Assembly (NCBI GenBank): GCA_020051695.1
Contig: JAGVQM010000021.1
Location: 290,895-354,894, forward strand
DNA length: 64,000 nt
Direction of reading: 5' to 3'
Source of the DNA: Candidatus Zixiibacteriota bacterium
GTDB lineage: Bacteria; Zixibacteria; MSB-5A5; WJJR01; JAJRUJ01
Shown here one piece after another: positions 34,651 through 43,447 of the stretch (the stretch's first letter is position 1; every line of letters starts with the position of its first letter). The notes under the pieces were generated by a model. The model was not told the origin of the DNA. It was given only the letters and a program-made list of their open reading frames with translations, and searched no databases. The translations under genes were made by a program, and so were the position numbers.

Positions 34651-35765
34651 CGCAACTCCTTTTTGAAGACCCGGATGGCCAGGCCCAGCCCGAGGACGGC
34701 AAAGACGATCATAATGATGCCCTGGATGCATAAGACATCCCAGCCGACGCCTTTCAGGAAAATTCCCCGCGTGACCACCAGGAAATATCGCGCGGGGACG
34801 ACGTAGGTAATCAGCTGCAGTGGCTGGGGCATGACCTCGATGGCGTACATGAACCCGGAAAGCAGCATGGCCGGCAGGAACGTGGCGACCATGCCGATCT
34901 GGGTCGCCAGCACCTGCGAGCGGGCGATCACCGAAATAATGATCCCCAGACTCAGCGAGCCGACGATAAACAGACTCGACAACACGGCCAGCAGCAGAAC
35001 GCTGCCACGGAACGGCGTGCCGAACAGCGCGATGCCCAACAGTGAGACTGTGGCCACATCAATGACGCCGATCACCAGGTAGGGGAGCAGTTTGCCGAGA
35101 ATGATTTCGGCGCGGGATACCGGCGTGGCGGCGAGTTGTTCCATTGTGCCACGTTCCCACTCGCGCGCAATGGTCAGCGAGGTCAGCATGGCCGCGATAA
35201 TCATCATGATCACCGCGACCAGCCCGGGGACGATCATATTGCGGCTTTTCAGATCTTCATTGTACCACACCCGGCTTTGCACGGTAATCGGGGGGGTAAA
35301 CCGCCGGGCGTTCAATTGCACTCGTGTCGAAAAATGTTCGATGACTCCCCGGGTATAGCCCAGCGTGATCGTTGCCGTATTGGCGTCACTGCCGTCCACA
35401 ATCGCCTGCAGCGGAGCTGGCCGGCCTGCACCAAGGTCGGCGGCGAAGCCGACCGGGATGACCAGGACCAGGGACACCGTCCCCCGTTCGAGCAGGGGGG
35501 CAATCTCCGCTTCGCCAGACAAGTGATGGGTAAATGAAAAAGATCCCGACGAGGAAAACATGTCCACCAGTTCACGGCTGCGCGCCGAATTATCGAAATC
35601 AAGCACCGCGGTCTTGATATTTTCGACATCCCAGGTGATGGCATACCCCAGGATCAACAACAGCAGCACCGGCAGCACAAAGGCCAGGATCAGACTTTTA
35701 GTGTCGCGGCGCAGCTGCAACGTTTCCTTGCGCGCCATGGCGAACAGCCGGCCCCGGTCAAGCAT
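34647..35765 (-). CDS. ABC-2-type permease of drug efflux operon, first subunit
   Basis: Permease of 372 residues with the same architecture as the next gene: basic N-terminus (FAMARKETLQLRRDTKSL), helix ILAFVLPVLLLLILGYAITW, periplasmic domain, and a C-terminal membrane domain containing EWERGTMEQLAATPVSRAEIILGK, the intracellular coupling helix of ABC-2 exporters. It starts at ATG 35765, overlapping the end of the ATPase gene by eight bases, and ends with ATGA over the next permease. It resembles YbhS/YbhR of E. coli, which exports cationic drugs; the substrate here is not known. Confidence 0.88.
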   Translation of the reverse strand: MLDRGRLFAMARKETLQLRRDTKSLILAFVLPVLLLLILGYAITWDVENIKTAVLDFDNSARSRELVDMFSSSGSFSFTHHLSGEAEIAPLLERGTVSLVLVIPVGFAADLGAGRPAPLQAIVDGSDANTATITLGYTRGVIEHFSTRVQLNARRFTPPITVQSRVWYNEDLKSRNMIVPGLVAVIMMIIAAMLTSLTIAREWERGTMEQLAATPVSRAEIILGKLLPYLVIGVIDVATVSLLGIALFGTPFRGSVLLLAVLSSLFIVGSLSLGIIISVIARSQVLATQIGMVATFLPAMLLSGFMYAIEVMPQPLQLITYVVPARYFLVVTRGIFLKGVGWDVLCIQGIIMIVFAVLGLGLAIRVFKKELR

Positions 35766-36714
35766 GCGGCACCCCGCTGTTCCCGGAGGTGTCCGCGGTG
35801 CGGACTAAAGAGATGAAGATATCTTCCAGCGACGGTGGAATCCGTGAGATGTTGTTAACGGTGATCTGTCCGGCGGCCAGTCGCGCGGGGATGATCGTCT
35901 CGATGCCCACTGATTGGACGACGGCATGCACCGTGCGGCCGAAGAGGCCGACCTCGACAATCCCCGGGACCTGTTGCAGGATCGGGACTGCGCGGGCGCT
36001 GTCGGTCGTCGTGATCTCCAGCACCGTGCCGGTTGATTGTTCCCGCAGCCGCGCCGGCGTATCCAGCGCGATGAGTTGGCCCTGGTGCATCAGGGCCAGC
36101 CGGTGGCAGTACTCGGCTTCTTCCATGTAATGGGTCGAGACAAAGACCGTGGTCTTGCGCGCGGTCAGCGAATATATCAATTCCCAGAAATTGCGGCGCG
36201 AGATGGGATCGACGCCGGAGGTCGGTTCATCCAAAAACAGGATAGGCGGATCATGCAGCACCGCACAGCCGAGGGCCAGCCGCTGTTTGAACCCCAGCGG
36301 CAGTTCACCGGTCAGCCGGGAACGGGCATCACGCAGCCCCGCCATCTCCAGCACCCAGTCGCGCCGCTCGTGCCGTTTTTCTTTCGGGATGCCGTATAAT
36401 CCCGAAAAGAAGGCAATATTTTGTTCGACACTCAGATCGCCGTACAGCGAAAACAACTGCGACATGTAACCGATCCGCTGTTTGATCTGTTCGGTCTGCG
36501 TGTGGATCTCCAGACCCGCCACGGTGGCGGTCCCCGAACTCGGCAGCAACAGTCCGGCGAGCATCTTGATGGTGGTTGTCTTGCCGGCGCCGTTGGGGCC
36601 GAGAAAACCGAACACCTCACCGGTGTTCACCGAAAACGACACGCGATCGACAGCGGTAAACGAGCCGAAAACACGGGTCAAGTCCCGGGCGACGACTGCC
36701 GGGCTGTCATTCAT
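35758..36714 (-). CDS. ABC exporter ATP-binding subunit 2
   Basis: ATPase of 318 residues. Walker A GPNGAGKTTTIKML, the signature region LPLGFKQRLALGCAVL, Walker B PILFLDEPTSGVDP and the switch His in VFVSTHYMEEAE are all intact. A C-terminal extension of about 80 residues (DUF4162-like) follows. In E. coli YbhF two such halves are fused; here they are two overlapping genes (the start overlaps the preceding stop by eight bases). It energises the two downstream permeases at the inner membrane. Confidence 0.9.
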   Translation of the reverse strand: MNDSPAVVARDLTRVFGSFTAVDRVSFSVNTGEVFGFLGPNGAGKTTTIKMLAGLLLPSSGTATVAGLEIHTQTEQIKQRIGYMSQLFSLYGDLSVEQNIAFFSGLYGIPKEKRHERRDWVLEMAGLRDARSRLTGELPLGFKQRLALGCAVLHDPPILFLDEPTSGVDPISRRNFWELIYSLTARKTTVFVSTHYMEEAEYCHRLALMHQGQLIALDTPARLREQSTGTVLEITTTDSARAVPILQQVPGIVEVGLFGRTVHAVVQSVGIETIIPARLAAGQITVNNISRIPPSLEDIFISLVRTADTSGNSGVPHA

Positions 36715-37651
36715 GGTCGTGGCCCTTTCGGCCGGCCATGTACTCGATAAATACGTCTTCCATGGACGGCGCCGTGAGGCGCATGCCGGTCACTGCACAG
36801 CCGGCTGCGGCCAGATGGTCTTTGATCGCCGTGGCCATCCCTGCAGCCGAATCGACCAGTACATGTAGTGTATCGCCGAAGACGGCGGCCCCCCGCACAC
36901 CGGGCATGGACTCGGCAAGATCACGCGCCCGGCGGACATCGGTGATCGAGACCACCAGGACTTCACCTTTAATGCTTTGCTGCAACTTGACCGGGGTGTC
37001 GAGGGCTTTGAGGCGCCCCTCGTGCAACAATGCCACCCGGTCGAACCGCTCCGCTTCGTCCATATACGAGGTGCTGACCACCACCGTGGTGCCCCGGCCG
37101 ACCATTTCATGAATGATCAGCCACAGGTCGCGGCGCGAAACCGGGTCGACGCCGAACGTCGGTTCGTCCAGCAGAAGGATGTCCGGATGATGAATCAACG
37201 CGCAGCACAACCCGAGTTTTTGTTTCATCCCGCCGGACAGGGCGCCGGCCAGCCGCTGTTGAAACGGGCCGAGGTTGGAAAAGGCGAACAGCCGTTCCAG
37301 CCGGGCCGGTCGGTCGGCCCGTGGAACGCGGTATAAGTCGGCGTAAAAGATAATATTCTCAATCACGGTAAGATCGGCATATAAGCCAAACCGCTGGGGC
37401 ATGTAGGCAATAACATGTTTGACCGCCTCGGGATCACGGACGATACTGGCCGGCCCCACCCGCGCGTCGCCGCTGCTGGGCGACAACACTCCGGCCAGCA
37501 TGCGCAGCGTCGTGGTCTTGCCGGCGCCGTCCGGTCCCACCAGTCCGAATAATTCACCTGCACTGACCGAAAAGGTCAGCTTATCCACGGCCACCCTGCC
37601 GGCAAAGGACCGGGAAAGACCGTCGATGACTAGTGCCGGTGCGGAGGCCAT
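36707..37651 (-). CDS. ABC exporter ATP-binding subunit 1
   Basis: ATPase of 314 residues, a paralogue of the next gene. Walker A is GPDGAGKTTTLRML, signature LSGGMKQKLGLCCALI, Walker B DILLLDEPTFGVDP; the switch position reads VVVSTSYMDEAE, with Ser where His is usual. That change is often seen in the non-hydrolysing half of asymmetric ABC pairs and suggests that this half has weak ATPase activity. The start is two bases after the HlyD stop. It acts together with the second ATPase in one exporter. Confidence 0.9.
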   Translation of the reverse strand: MASAPALVIDGLSRSFAGRVAVDKLTFSVSAGELFGLVGPDGAGKTTTLRMLAGVLSPSSGDARVGPASIVRDPEAVKHVIAYMPQRFGLYADLTVIENIIFYADLYRVPRADRPARLERLFAFSNLGPFQQRLAGALSGGMKQKLGLCCALIHHPDILLLDEPTFGVDPVSRRDLWLIIHEMVGRGTTVVVSTSYMDEAERFDRVALLHEGRLKALDTPVKLQQSIKGEVLVVSITDVRRARDLAESMPGVRGAAVFGDTLHVLVDSAAGMATAIKDHLAAAGCAVTGMRLTAPSMEDVFIEYMAGRKGHDHE

Positions 37652-37653
37652 GA

Positions 37654-38646
37654 TTATTCAGCCAGTTCCAGTTGGACGTCGGCGGGCATACCCGCCTTAA
37701 GCTCGAACGACGGATCATCGGTGATCCGCACTTTGACCAGGTAGACCAGGCGGACCCGTTCCTCGGCGGTCTGTACGGTCTTCGGCGTGAATTCGGCTTC
37801 GGCGGCGATGAAACGTACTTCGCCGGAATACGCCTTATCGGCATAGGAATCGGTGGTAATTTTCACCGGCGCCCCCAGCCGCAGCGCGCCGATTTTATTT
37901 TCCGGGACGTAGATGCGGACCCAGCGGTCGTGGTGGTCCTGGATGGTCAGCACCGCCGAACCGGCAGGCACAATTTCCCCGGGTTCAAAATGCCGGACAG
38001 TAATGGTGCCGTCAAATGGCGCGCGAATCGTCATATTGTTCACTGCCGCCTCGGCCGCTGCGGTCTGGGCTTCGGCCTGTTCCAGCGCCGCACGCTGAGC
38101 GGCGATGCGTTCAACCCGCGGGCCGGCTTGTAATTGGCGCAGGTACTCGGCGGCTTCCGTGTCCCGGCTTTGCGTTACTTCCAGCGCAGTCTTCATTTTA
38201 TCCAGCGCCTCTTTACTGATCGCCCCGCCGGCGAATAATTCTTGTCCCCGCTCAACATCGCGCTGAATGTCGCTTAATTGCTCGGCGGCCGCATTACGCG
38301 CCGCGCGGGCGCGGGCCAGTTCTTCAACGCGCGTGCCGCTTTGCAGTTCCATGAGCAGGGCCTGCGCCGCGGCTGCCTGAGCGTGGGCTTGTTGGAGGCG
38401 GGCGGCCGCTTCTGTCCGGTCCAGCACGGCCAGTTCAGCCCCGGCGGTCACTGCATCGCCCTCCCGGACAAAGACAGAATCCAGCCGGCCCGGTGTTGGA
38501 AAGCCAAGGCGCGCCTCGGTGGCCTCCACCGTCCCCGAGGCAGTGAGCATGCTGTTGTCTCGAGAGGTGCTAAACACAAAAAACCAAATCACCACGGCTG
38601 CGACGACGACAGCAACCGGAATGATGATGCGACGTTTCTTGTTCAT
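37654..38646 (-). CDS. HlyD/YbhG-type membrane fusion protein
   Basis: Periplasmic adaptor of 330 residues, anchored by an N-terminal helix (RIIIPVAVVVAAVVIWFFVF). A lipoyl-like half-motif (RLDSVFVREGDAVTAGAELAVLD), a long alpha-helical hairpin with coiled-coil character (AARLQQAHAQAAAAQALLME to AALEQAEAQTAAAEAAVNN), the second lipoyl half (TIRAPFDGTITVRHFEPGEI) and a beta-barrel domain (VKITTDSYADKAYSGEVRFI) follow in the usual order. It links the ABC-2 permeases to the TolC-like channel. Its ATG overlaps the TolC stop (ATGA). Confidence 0.9.
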   Translation of the reverse strand: MNKKRRIIIPVAVVVAAVVIWFFVFSTSRDNSMLTASGTVEATEARLGFPTPGRLDSVFVREGDAVTAGAELAVLDRTEAAARLQQAHAQAAAAQALLMELQSGTRVEELARARAARNAAAEQLSDIQRDVERGQELFAGGAISKEALDKMKTALEVTQSRDTEAAEYLRQLQAGPRVERIAAQRAALEQAEAQTAAAEAAVNNMTIRAPFDGTITVRHFEPGEIVPAGSAVLTIQDHHDRWVRIYVPENKIGALRLGAPVKITTDSYADKAYSGEVRFIAAEAEFTPKTVQTAEERVRLVYLVKVRITDDPSFELKAGMPADVQLELAE

Positions 38647-40001
38647 GGTTTATTCTCCACATGGCGGGATATCCATTGCTCATCAAGTTCACCGGTCAGC
38701 CGGGCCAGTTCCACCCGGGCGGCGATAACCGCATGACGGGCTTCAGCCAGGCCAGCCCGGACAGTCACCAGCTCTGCTTCGGCATCTAGATAATCGGTCT
38801 GTGTGCCGCCGCCGGTTTTCACCAGTAATTGCTCAATGCGGGCGACTTCAGCATATGTTTCGACGGCGCGGGCCAGACTGGCCGTGCGGGACCGGGTTTC
38901 AACAAGTCGGGCCAGGACCTGGTCAATCTCGCGCTGGACCGCAATTTCGGCAAGCCGCAGTTGTTCCTCTGCCAGGCGTCGCACAGCCCGGGTCTGACCG
39001 ATGCGGTGTTTTATCGCTCCTCCGGCAAACAGGGGAAACGCCAGCGTGGCCCCGACATTCCATTCATCGACGCGATTGCCGTCGAAATCACCCTGATCCA
39101 GCCAGTTGCCGCTGAGTTTCACACTCGGCAACCGGGCGCCTTTGGCGGTGGTGACATCGGCATTGGCGGCGGCCAGACGGCGCCGCGCTTGTTCGATACC
39201 CGAGTTCGCGGACAGTGCGGTGGAATAAAGCAGCCCCGCGTCATCAACCGTTGTCTCCAGCATGGACACCGGCAACAGGCGGACCCTGCTGGCCGATAGC
39301 GGGTCTGCGCCGGTCAGCGAAGCGAGGTTTTTTTCCGCAACTGTCAGTTTCGCTTGTGCTCGTTCGCGTTCGGCCTCGGCGGCGGCCAGCGTGGCCTGCA
39401 CGCGGAGAATTTCCACTTTGGCCGCCTTTTCCTGAGCGAAAAACTGCTCGGCCCGGGCCAATTCCGCCTGCATCGCGGCCAACCGATGGTCATGTGCGCC
39501 CAGTATTTCGCGGCCGCTGAGGACTGCAAGGTAGGCGTTGATTACGCCGGCAATAAGCTGCTGGCGGGCATCGGTGGACGAAGCCCGCGCCATTTCTAAT
39601 CGCGAGCGGGCGCTGCGAGTTTTGCCCCGCCGACTGCCGCCGTCGAACACGGTATATCCCACAGTGAGACCGTACTGACCCAGCGCGTCATTAAATGCCG
39701 GCATCGTCGCCGGCGTGAACCCGTGGATTGGGGTGGCGGGCATTTGTTCTTCATAACGGGTGGCCGCGGCCGTGAAGGTCAGCGACGGCAGCCAGGCGGC
39801 CAGCGCCTCGCCCCGGGCCGCACCGGCACGTTCGACTTCGGCTTCGGCGATACGCACCGTGGGGTATTGTGCCAGGGCCTGTTCGACCGCCTGCGGCAGG
39901 GAAAGACTTTCGGGGATCAGCGTTGTCTCGGCGGCAACATCGCACGCGGCAGTAATCAACAATGCTATGACCGGCGCACCGTATTTCAGCTTCAATCTCA
40001 T
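38643..40001 (-). CDS. TolC-family outer-membrane efflux channel
   Basis: Outer-membrane factor of about 452 residues with a signal peptide (KYGAPVIALLITAACDVAAE). The two TolC repeats are seen as long amphipathic helices with the family segments SLPQAVEQALAQYPTVRIAE and YLAVLSGREILGAHDHRLAA, and later GIEQARRRLAAANADVTTAK and RLPSVKLSGNW. It forms the trimeric exit duct of the exporter. I prefer ATG 40001 (AGGAG five bases before) over the GTG at 40007 that overlaps the TetR stop. Its presence shows that the organism has an outer membrane. Confidence 0.9.
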   Translation of the reverse strand: MRLKLKYGAPVIALLITAACDVAAETTLIPESLSLPQAVEQALAQYPTVRIAEAEVERAGAARGEALAAWLPSLTFTAAATRYEEQMPATPIHGFTPATMPAFNDALGQYGLTVGYTVFDGGSRRGKTRSARSRLEMARASSTDARQQLIAGVINAYLAVLSGREILGAHDHRLAAMQAELARAEQFFAQEKAAKVEILRVQATLAAAEAERERAQAKLTVAEKNLASLTGADPLSASRVRLLPVSMLETTVDDAGLLYSTALSANSGIEQARRRLAAANADVTTAKGARLPSVKLSGNWLDQGDFDGNRVDEWNVGATLAFPLFAGGAIKHRIGQTRAVRRLAEEQLRLAEIAVQREIDQVLARLVETRSRTASLARAVETYAEVARIEQLLVKTGGGTQTDYLDAEAELVTVRAGLAEARHAVIAARVELARLTGELDEQWISRHVENKP

Positions 40002-40003
40002 AT

Positions 40004-40618
40004 TCACTCCTGATTTCCGGCCGGGGCCAGTCCCCGGCGAAGAAACAGCATGAAATGATCGAGGACCTCCCGGCGGGTTGCCGGATTCTCCAGATCATAC
40101 CCGGCCACGTCCTGCATGACTTGCCGCATCACCGCCGCATACGCCGGCTGCGTAATTGTGCTGATCGCCAGCAGGGCCGGGTCGCCTTTGATGATGCTTC
40201 CCTGTTGCTGCCCCTGGCGAATCAGACTGTTCAACAAGCCAAACAAGCGCGACATCGTTTCGCGAATCGGCCCGGGCACGGGACGGCGCAAAGAAATCTC
40301 ATGCAGCAGCAAGGCCGGCATTTCCGGATTGGTCAGCAAATGTTCAAAAAACCCCCGGGCGATACGCTCGATACGTTCCGCCGGGTCCCCCGGATCCTCG
40401 GCAATAGCGGCCAACAACAGATATAACGGTTCGGCCTTTGATTTGAGGACTTCTTGATAGAGATTCTCCTTCGATTGAAAATGATAGGTGACCGCCCCCA
40501 AGTTGGCCCCGGACAGCGAGGTAATCGCCCGAATCGAGGTATTTTCGTAACCCCTTTCGGCGAACAATCTTAGGGCTGCTGCCAGCAGATTTGTCTTTGT
40601 GTCTTTCGATTCATACAT
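40004..40618 (-). CDS. TetR-family regulator of the efflux operon, CecR-like
   Basis: Repressor of 204 residues and first gene of the efflux operon. The HTH covers residues 9-55 (NLLAAALRLFAERGYENTSI, SLSGANLGAVTYHFQSKENL). The C-terminal domain (HLLTNPEMPALLLHEISLRR) resembles the DUF1956/CecR group, whose E. coli member controls the ybh exporter genes, the same gene content as here. A palindrome (40609-40628) overlaps the start codon and is the likely autoregulatory operator. The ligand is unknown but presumably a toxic compound that the exporter removes. Confidence 0.9.
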   Translation of the reverse strand: MYESKDTKTNLLAAALRLFAERGYENTSIRAITSLSGANLGAVTYHFQSKENLYQEVLKSKAEPLYLLLAAIAEDPGDPAERIERIARGFFEHLLTNPEMPALLLHEISLRRPVPGPIRETMSRLFGLLNSLIRQGQQQGSIIKGDPALLAISTITQPAYAAVMRQVMQDVAGYDLENPATRREVLDHFMLFLRRGLAPAGNQE

Positions 40619-40628
40619 ACGTATGAAT
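40609..40628 (-). promoter_or_regulatory. palindromic operator at the TetR start codon
   Basis: ATTCATACATACGTATGAAT is a near-perfect palindrome overlapping the ATG of the efflux regulator. Binding there would block both transcription and translation of the whole seven-gene operon. Confidence 0.6.
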
Positions 40629-40772
40629 TATACGCTAAATCCCTGACGGTGTTGAGGACTTTTTGAAGGTGATAATGCAAATTTGGTAACTCATTGATAC
40701 TGTTCGTATTAATAGGCCAAAACATCTTTGTCGGGTCGGAATCTGCGTCATTCAGAGATGTCGGCTTTCTCC

Positions 40773-40829
40773 GTCCCGCTTGAAAGCGGGACTCCGGAAG
40801 CCGACCTACCGGGTTTTTCAACAAACCCG
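40773..40829. repeat. tandem hairpins in intergenic repeat
   Basis: GTCCCGCTT/AAGCGGGAC (40773-40792) and CGGGTTT/AAACCCG (40810-40829) are two close hairpins. The first resembles the palindrome TCCCGTTTCTCAAACGGGA of the 109-bp repeat near 26003. The rest of 40629-41003 holds no gene. Confidence 0.5.
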
Positions 40830-41003
40830 ACACGGGGGGGTTGGCCAAGCCGCCGGACTCCGGCTTAAACCGTCGAAATGGTGGATTTGGTGTCGAATAA
40901 TATAACACTTATTTTATCCTGTTTGTCGTTTTTAGTCGAGAGGATTGTCGACTAACGGATTGTCCGGGTGGAAGATAAAAATTTTTCGACGAAAATCGCG
41001 CAG

Positions 41004-41020
41004 CCGGCAGTTTAATTGCT
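41004..41020 (+). promoter_or_regulatory. sigma-54 (-24/-12) promoter of the PEP-CTERM gene
   Basis: CCGGCAGTTTAATTGCT has GG (41006-41007) and GC (41018-41019) exactly ten bases apart, with a good TTGCT -12 element, 45 bases before the start codon. PEP-CTERM genes in other bacteria are often driven by sigma-54 with the PrsK/PrsR system. A short stem CTACT/AGTAG follows. Confidence 0.5.
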
Positions 41021-41064
41021 ACTATTTTAGTAGGAATTAACAGAATGATAGGAGGAGGTACATA

Positions 41065-41757
41065 TTGTTCAAGAAACTGGTTTTCGTCGCCCTGGCTCTG
41101 GCAGTGGCGGCGCCTGCGGCGCAGGCGGGTCTTTTGGGTGCGTACTATAACATGTCTCAGACTCATCCGGACATGCAAGGTTCCATTACCGGCGTGCAAA
41201 CCGGCTGGGTGCAGAGTCTGCTTGCCGGCTCGATGCCCTCGCTGACTGCCGCAGGCGCAGCCAACATCAACCAGTTTGACTGGTGGGATGGGTCTTCGCC
41301 GGACGTGTTTCATGCGTTTGACCGGGTGGATTCGGACGCCGATTTGAATGGCGCGTTTGCCTCTGGCTGGTTTCCGATCCCCAACGCCCTCCCCGGCGAT
41401 CCCTATCATTTCGCCGTGCACTGGTCGGGTTCCTTTTATGTCGGCGCCGACCAGATCTACAACTACCAGATGGGCAGCGACGATGATTCCTGGTTGTTTA
41501 TCGACGACAACCTGGAGCTGGACCTGGGGGGCGTGCATGCACTGTCGTTCGACAGTCATAATGTCTTTCTGTCCCAGGGTTACCACTCAATCGACATTTT
41601 CTTTGCCGAGCGCCACACCACGGAGTCGGGTTTCCGGTTGAATTTCTTTTCCGATCTCGAGCCGCGCAATCCGGTCCCGGAGCCGGCAACCATGATTTTG
41701 CTGGGCAGCGGCCTGGTCGGCGGAGCGATATTGCGCCGTCGCCGGAAACAAAGCTAG
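41065..41757 (+). CDS. PEP-CTERM protein with fibro-slime/PA14-like domain
   Basis: Exported protein of 230 residues. A signal peptide (FKKLVFVALALAVAAPAAQA) is followed by a domain with HWSGSFYVGADQIYNYQMGS, DDDSWLFIDDNLELDLGGVH and HSIDIFFAERHTTESGFRL, the hallmarks of the fibro-slime/PA14-type carbohydrate-binding fold. The C-terminus is a PEP-CTERM sorting signal: VPEPATMILLGSGLVGGAI followed by RRRRK. An exosortase should cut it and attach the protein to the envelope or matrix. The start is TTG 41065 after GGAGG. No exosortase gene is in the window. Confidence 0.88.
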   Translation: MFKKLVFVALALAVAAPAAQAGLLGAYYNMSQTHPDMQGSITGVQTGWVQSLLAGSMPSLTAAGAANINQFDWWDGSSPDVFHAFDRVDSDADLNGAFASGWFPIPNALPGDPYHFAVHWSGSFYVGADQIYNYQMGSDDDSWLFIDDNLELDLGGVHALSFDSHNVFLSQGYHSIDIFFAERHTTESGFRLNFFSDLEPRNPVPEPATMILLGSGLVGGAILRRRRKQS

Positions 41758-41783
41758 CTTTGTATCTTCATCGTATTTTGCAG

Positions 41784-41809
41784 CCGGGCACATTGTGCCC
41801 GGTTTTTTT
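41784..41809 (+). terminator. intrinsic terminator
   Basis: CCGGGCAC (41784-41791), loop ATT, GTGCCCGG (41795-41802), then seven T. It ends the PEP-CTERM transcript. Confidence 0.9.
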
Positions 41810-41876
41810 ATGGGGTCACGGAATTATTTTCATTGTGTCGTTATCGGGGGAATGTATGATGTCCGGGGGAATAAGG

Positions 41877-42677
41877 ATGGACGACTTCGACGACATCGCC
41901 CGCACCAACCGCGCCCATTGGGAGCAGGACGTGCAACAAGCCGGCCAATACACCAGGCCGTGGCTGGACCTCGATCCCGGGATCCTGCGCCGTTTCGCTG
42001 CCGGGGAAATTGAGTTTCTTCCAGAACCGTACGCTTATATCTATCCGCCGCATATTTTTAAGAATGTCAAGACCCAGGATGTGCTGTGCCTCGCCTCGGG
42101 CGGCGGGCAGCAATCGGCCGTGTACGGCTTGCTGGGGGCGCGGGTGACCGCCTATGATTTGACCGAGGGGCAGCTCGCCGCCGACCGTCAGGCCGCCGAG
42201 CATCATGGCTATGCGATCAAGACCATTCAGGGTGACATGCGCGATCTGTCCGTCTTTTCCCCGGCATCGTTTGACCTGGTGTATCAGGAAATATCACTAT
42301 GTTTTGTGCCCGACGTGCGGCCGGTGTATCGGGAGGTCGCTCGCGTGTTGCGACCGGGAGGGGTGTATCGGGTGGGGCATGTCAATCCCGCGACCTACAT
42401 GGTCGATGAGGATTCGTGGGACGGCGCCACATACCATATCTCCGGGCCGTACTTAGGCGGCGGACTTCCTCCGGAGGAGTGCGAGGGTTTTTACGAGTTC
42501 CGCCATCAATTCCACGATATCTTCAATGGTTTGATCGACGCCGGGCTGGCGATCCAAAGTGTCTGGGAAGATCCCCGCCACCTGCGGCATGACCCGCACG
42601 CCCAACCGGGAACGAATCGGCATTTGTTGAATTCAGTGCAGAAATTTTTCTGCATCGTGGCGCGGAAAAGACCATAA
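41877..42677 (+). CDS. class I SAM-dependent methyltransferase
   Basis: Methyltransferase of 266 residues with a Rossmann fold. The AdoMet-binding motif I is VLCLASGGGQQSAVYGLLGA, the acidic residue of motif II is in VTAYDLTEGQL, and later motifs are IQGDMRDLSVFSPASFDLVY and REVARVLRPGGVYRVGH. The opening IARTNRAHWEQD is common in small-molecule methyltransferases of the Methyltransf_11/25 type. Several starts are possible (41856, 41859, 41877); I chose 41877, preceded by a G-rich site. The acceptor is unknown; it is separated from its neighbours by a terminator on one side and a convergent gene on the other. Confidence 0.8.
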   Translation: MDDFDDIARTNRAHWEQDVQQAGQYTRPWLDLDPGILRRFAAGEIEFLPEPYAYIYPPHIFKNVKTQDVLCLASGGGQQSAVYGLLGARVTAYDLTEGQLAADRQAAEHHGYAIKTIQGDMRDLSVFSPASFDLVYQEISLCFVPDVRPVYREVARVLRPGGVYRVGHVNPATYMVDEDSWDGATYHISGPYLGGGLPPEECEGFYEFRHQFHDIFNGLIDAGLAIQSVWEDPRHLRHDPHAQPGTNRHLLNSVQKFFCIVARKRP

Positions 42678-42783
42678 CGGAAATTCCTGGTTTTCGTCCG
42701 CACGTAATTCAAACGGCCAGTTTTCAGACACTGGCCGTGTAATTCAAGGTAGTTCCGTCGTTGCCGCCGGATTACCGCAGAGA

Positions 42784-43443
42784 TTACCTGATTTTACCTT
42801 CCTCGAGCATCAATTGTCGACTGCCGGCCGCCGCAACCTCTTTGCTGTGGGTCACCAGAACAATTGTCTTGCCGTTCTTATTCAAGTCGTTTAACAAACG
42901 CACTAATTCGGTCGCCAGACCGGGGTCCAGACTTCCCGTCGGTTCATCGGCCAGGATGATCGCCGGATCATTGACTAATGTCCGGGCCATCGCCACCCGC
43001 TGTTGTTGCCCGACCGACAACTGGAACGGTTTATGATTCAACCGTGAACCCAACCCCAACTGTTCGAGATGGCGAGCGGCAATTTCTTTATGCCGCCCGG
43101 AATGATTTCCATTCAACATCAAGGGGAGGGCGACATTCTCCCACGCAGTCAGATAAGGAACCAAATGAAATTGTTGAAAAACGAATCCAACAATGTTCTT
43201 CCGAAATTCTGTTTGCCGGCGTGTAGGTTGGGCGTAAATATCGACCTCGTCGTACAACACGCGGCCCGCTGTAGGTCGCACCAGCCCGCCCAAAGCCATG
43301 AGCAGGGTGGATTTTCCACTCCCGGACGGCCCCGCGACACTGACGAATTCGCCATTAGGGATCTCAAGGTTGAGATCATCGAGGGCACGCACAACCTGGG
43401 AGCCGAGCGTAAACTCTTTGATCAGATGTTCGACACGTATCAT
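42784..43443 (-). CDS. MacB/LolD-type ABC transporter ATP-binding protein
   Basis: ATPase of 219 residues of the LolD/MacB class. Walker A is GPSGSGKSTLLMAL, then the Q-loop region FVFQQFHLVPYLTAWENVAL, signature LSVGQQQRVAMARTL, Walker B AIILADEPTGSLDP and switch His VLVTHSKEVA. It starts four bases after the stop of the FtsX-type permease, so the two form one transporter. MacB-type systems move substrates from the periplasm outward without passing them through the membrane. The gene ends the minus-strand metalloid island. Confidence 0.9.
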   Translation of the reverse strand: MIRVEHLIKEFTLGSQVVRALDDLNLEIPNGEFVSVAGPSGSGKSTLLMALGGLVRPTAGRVLYDEVDIYAQPTRRQTEFRKNIVGFVFQQFHLVPYLTAWENVALPLMLNGNHSGRHKEIAARHLEQLGLGSRLNHKPFQLSVGQQQRVAMARTLVNDPAIILADEPTGSLDPGLATELVRLLNDLNKNGKTIVLVTHSKEVAAAGSRQLMLEEGKIR

Positions 43444-43447
43444 CTAC

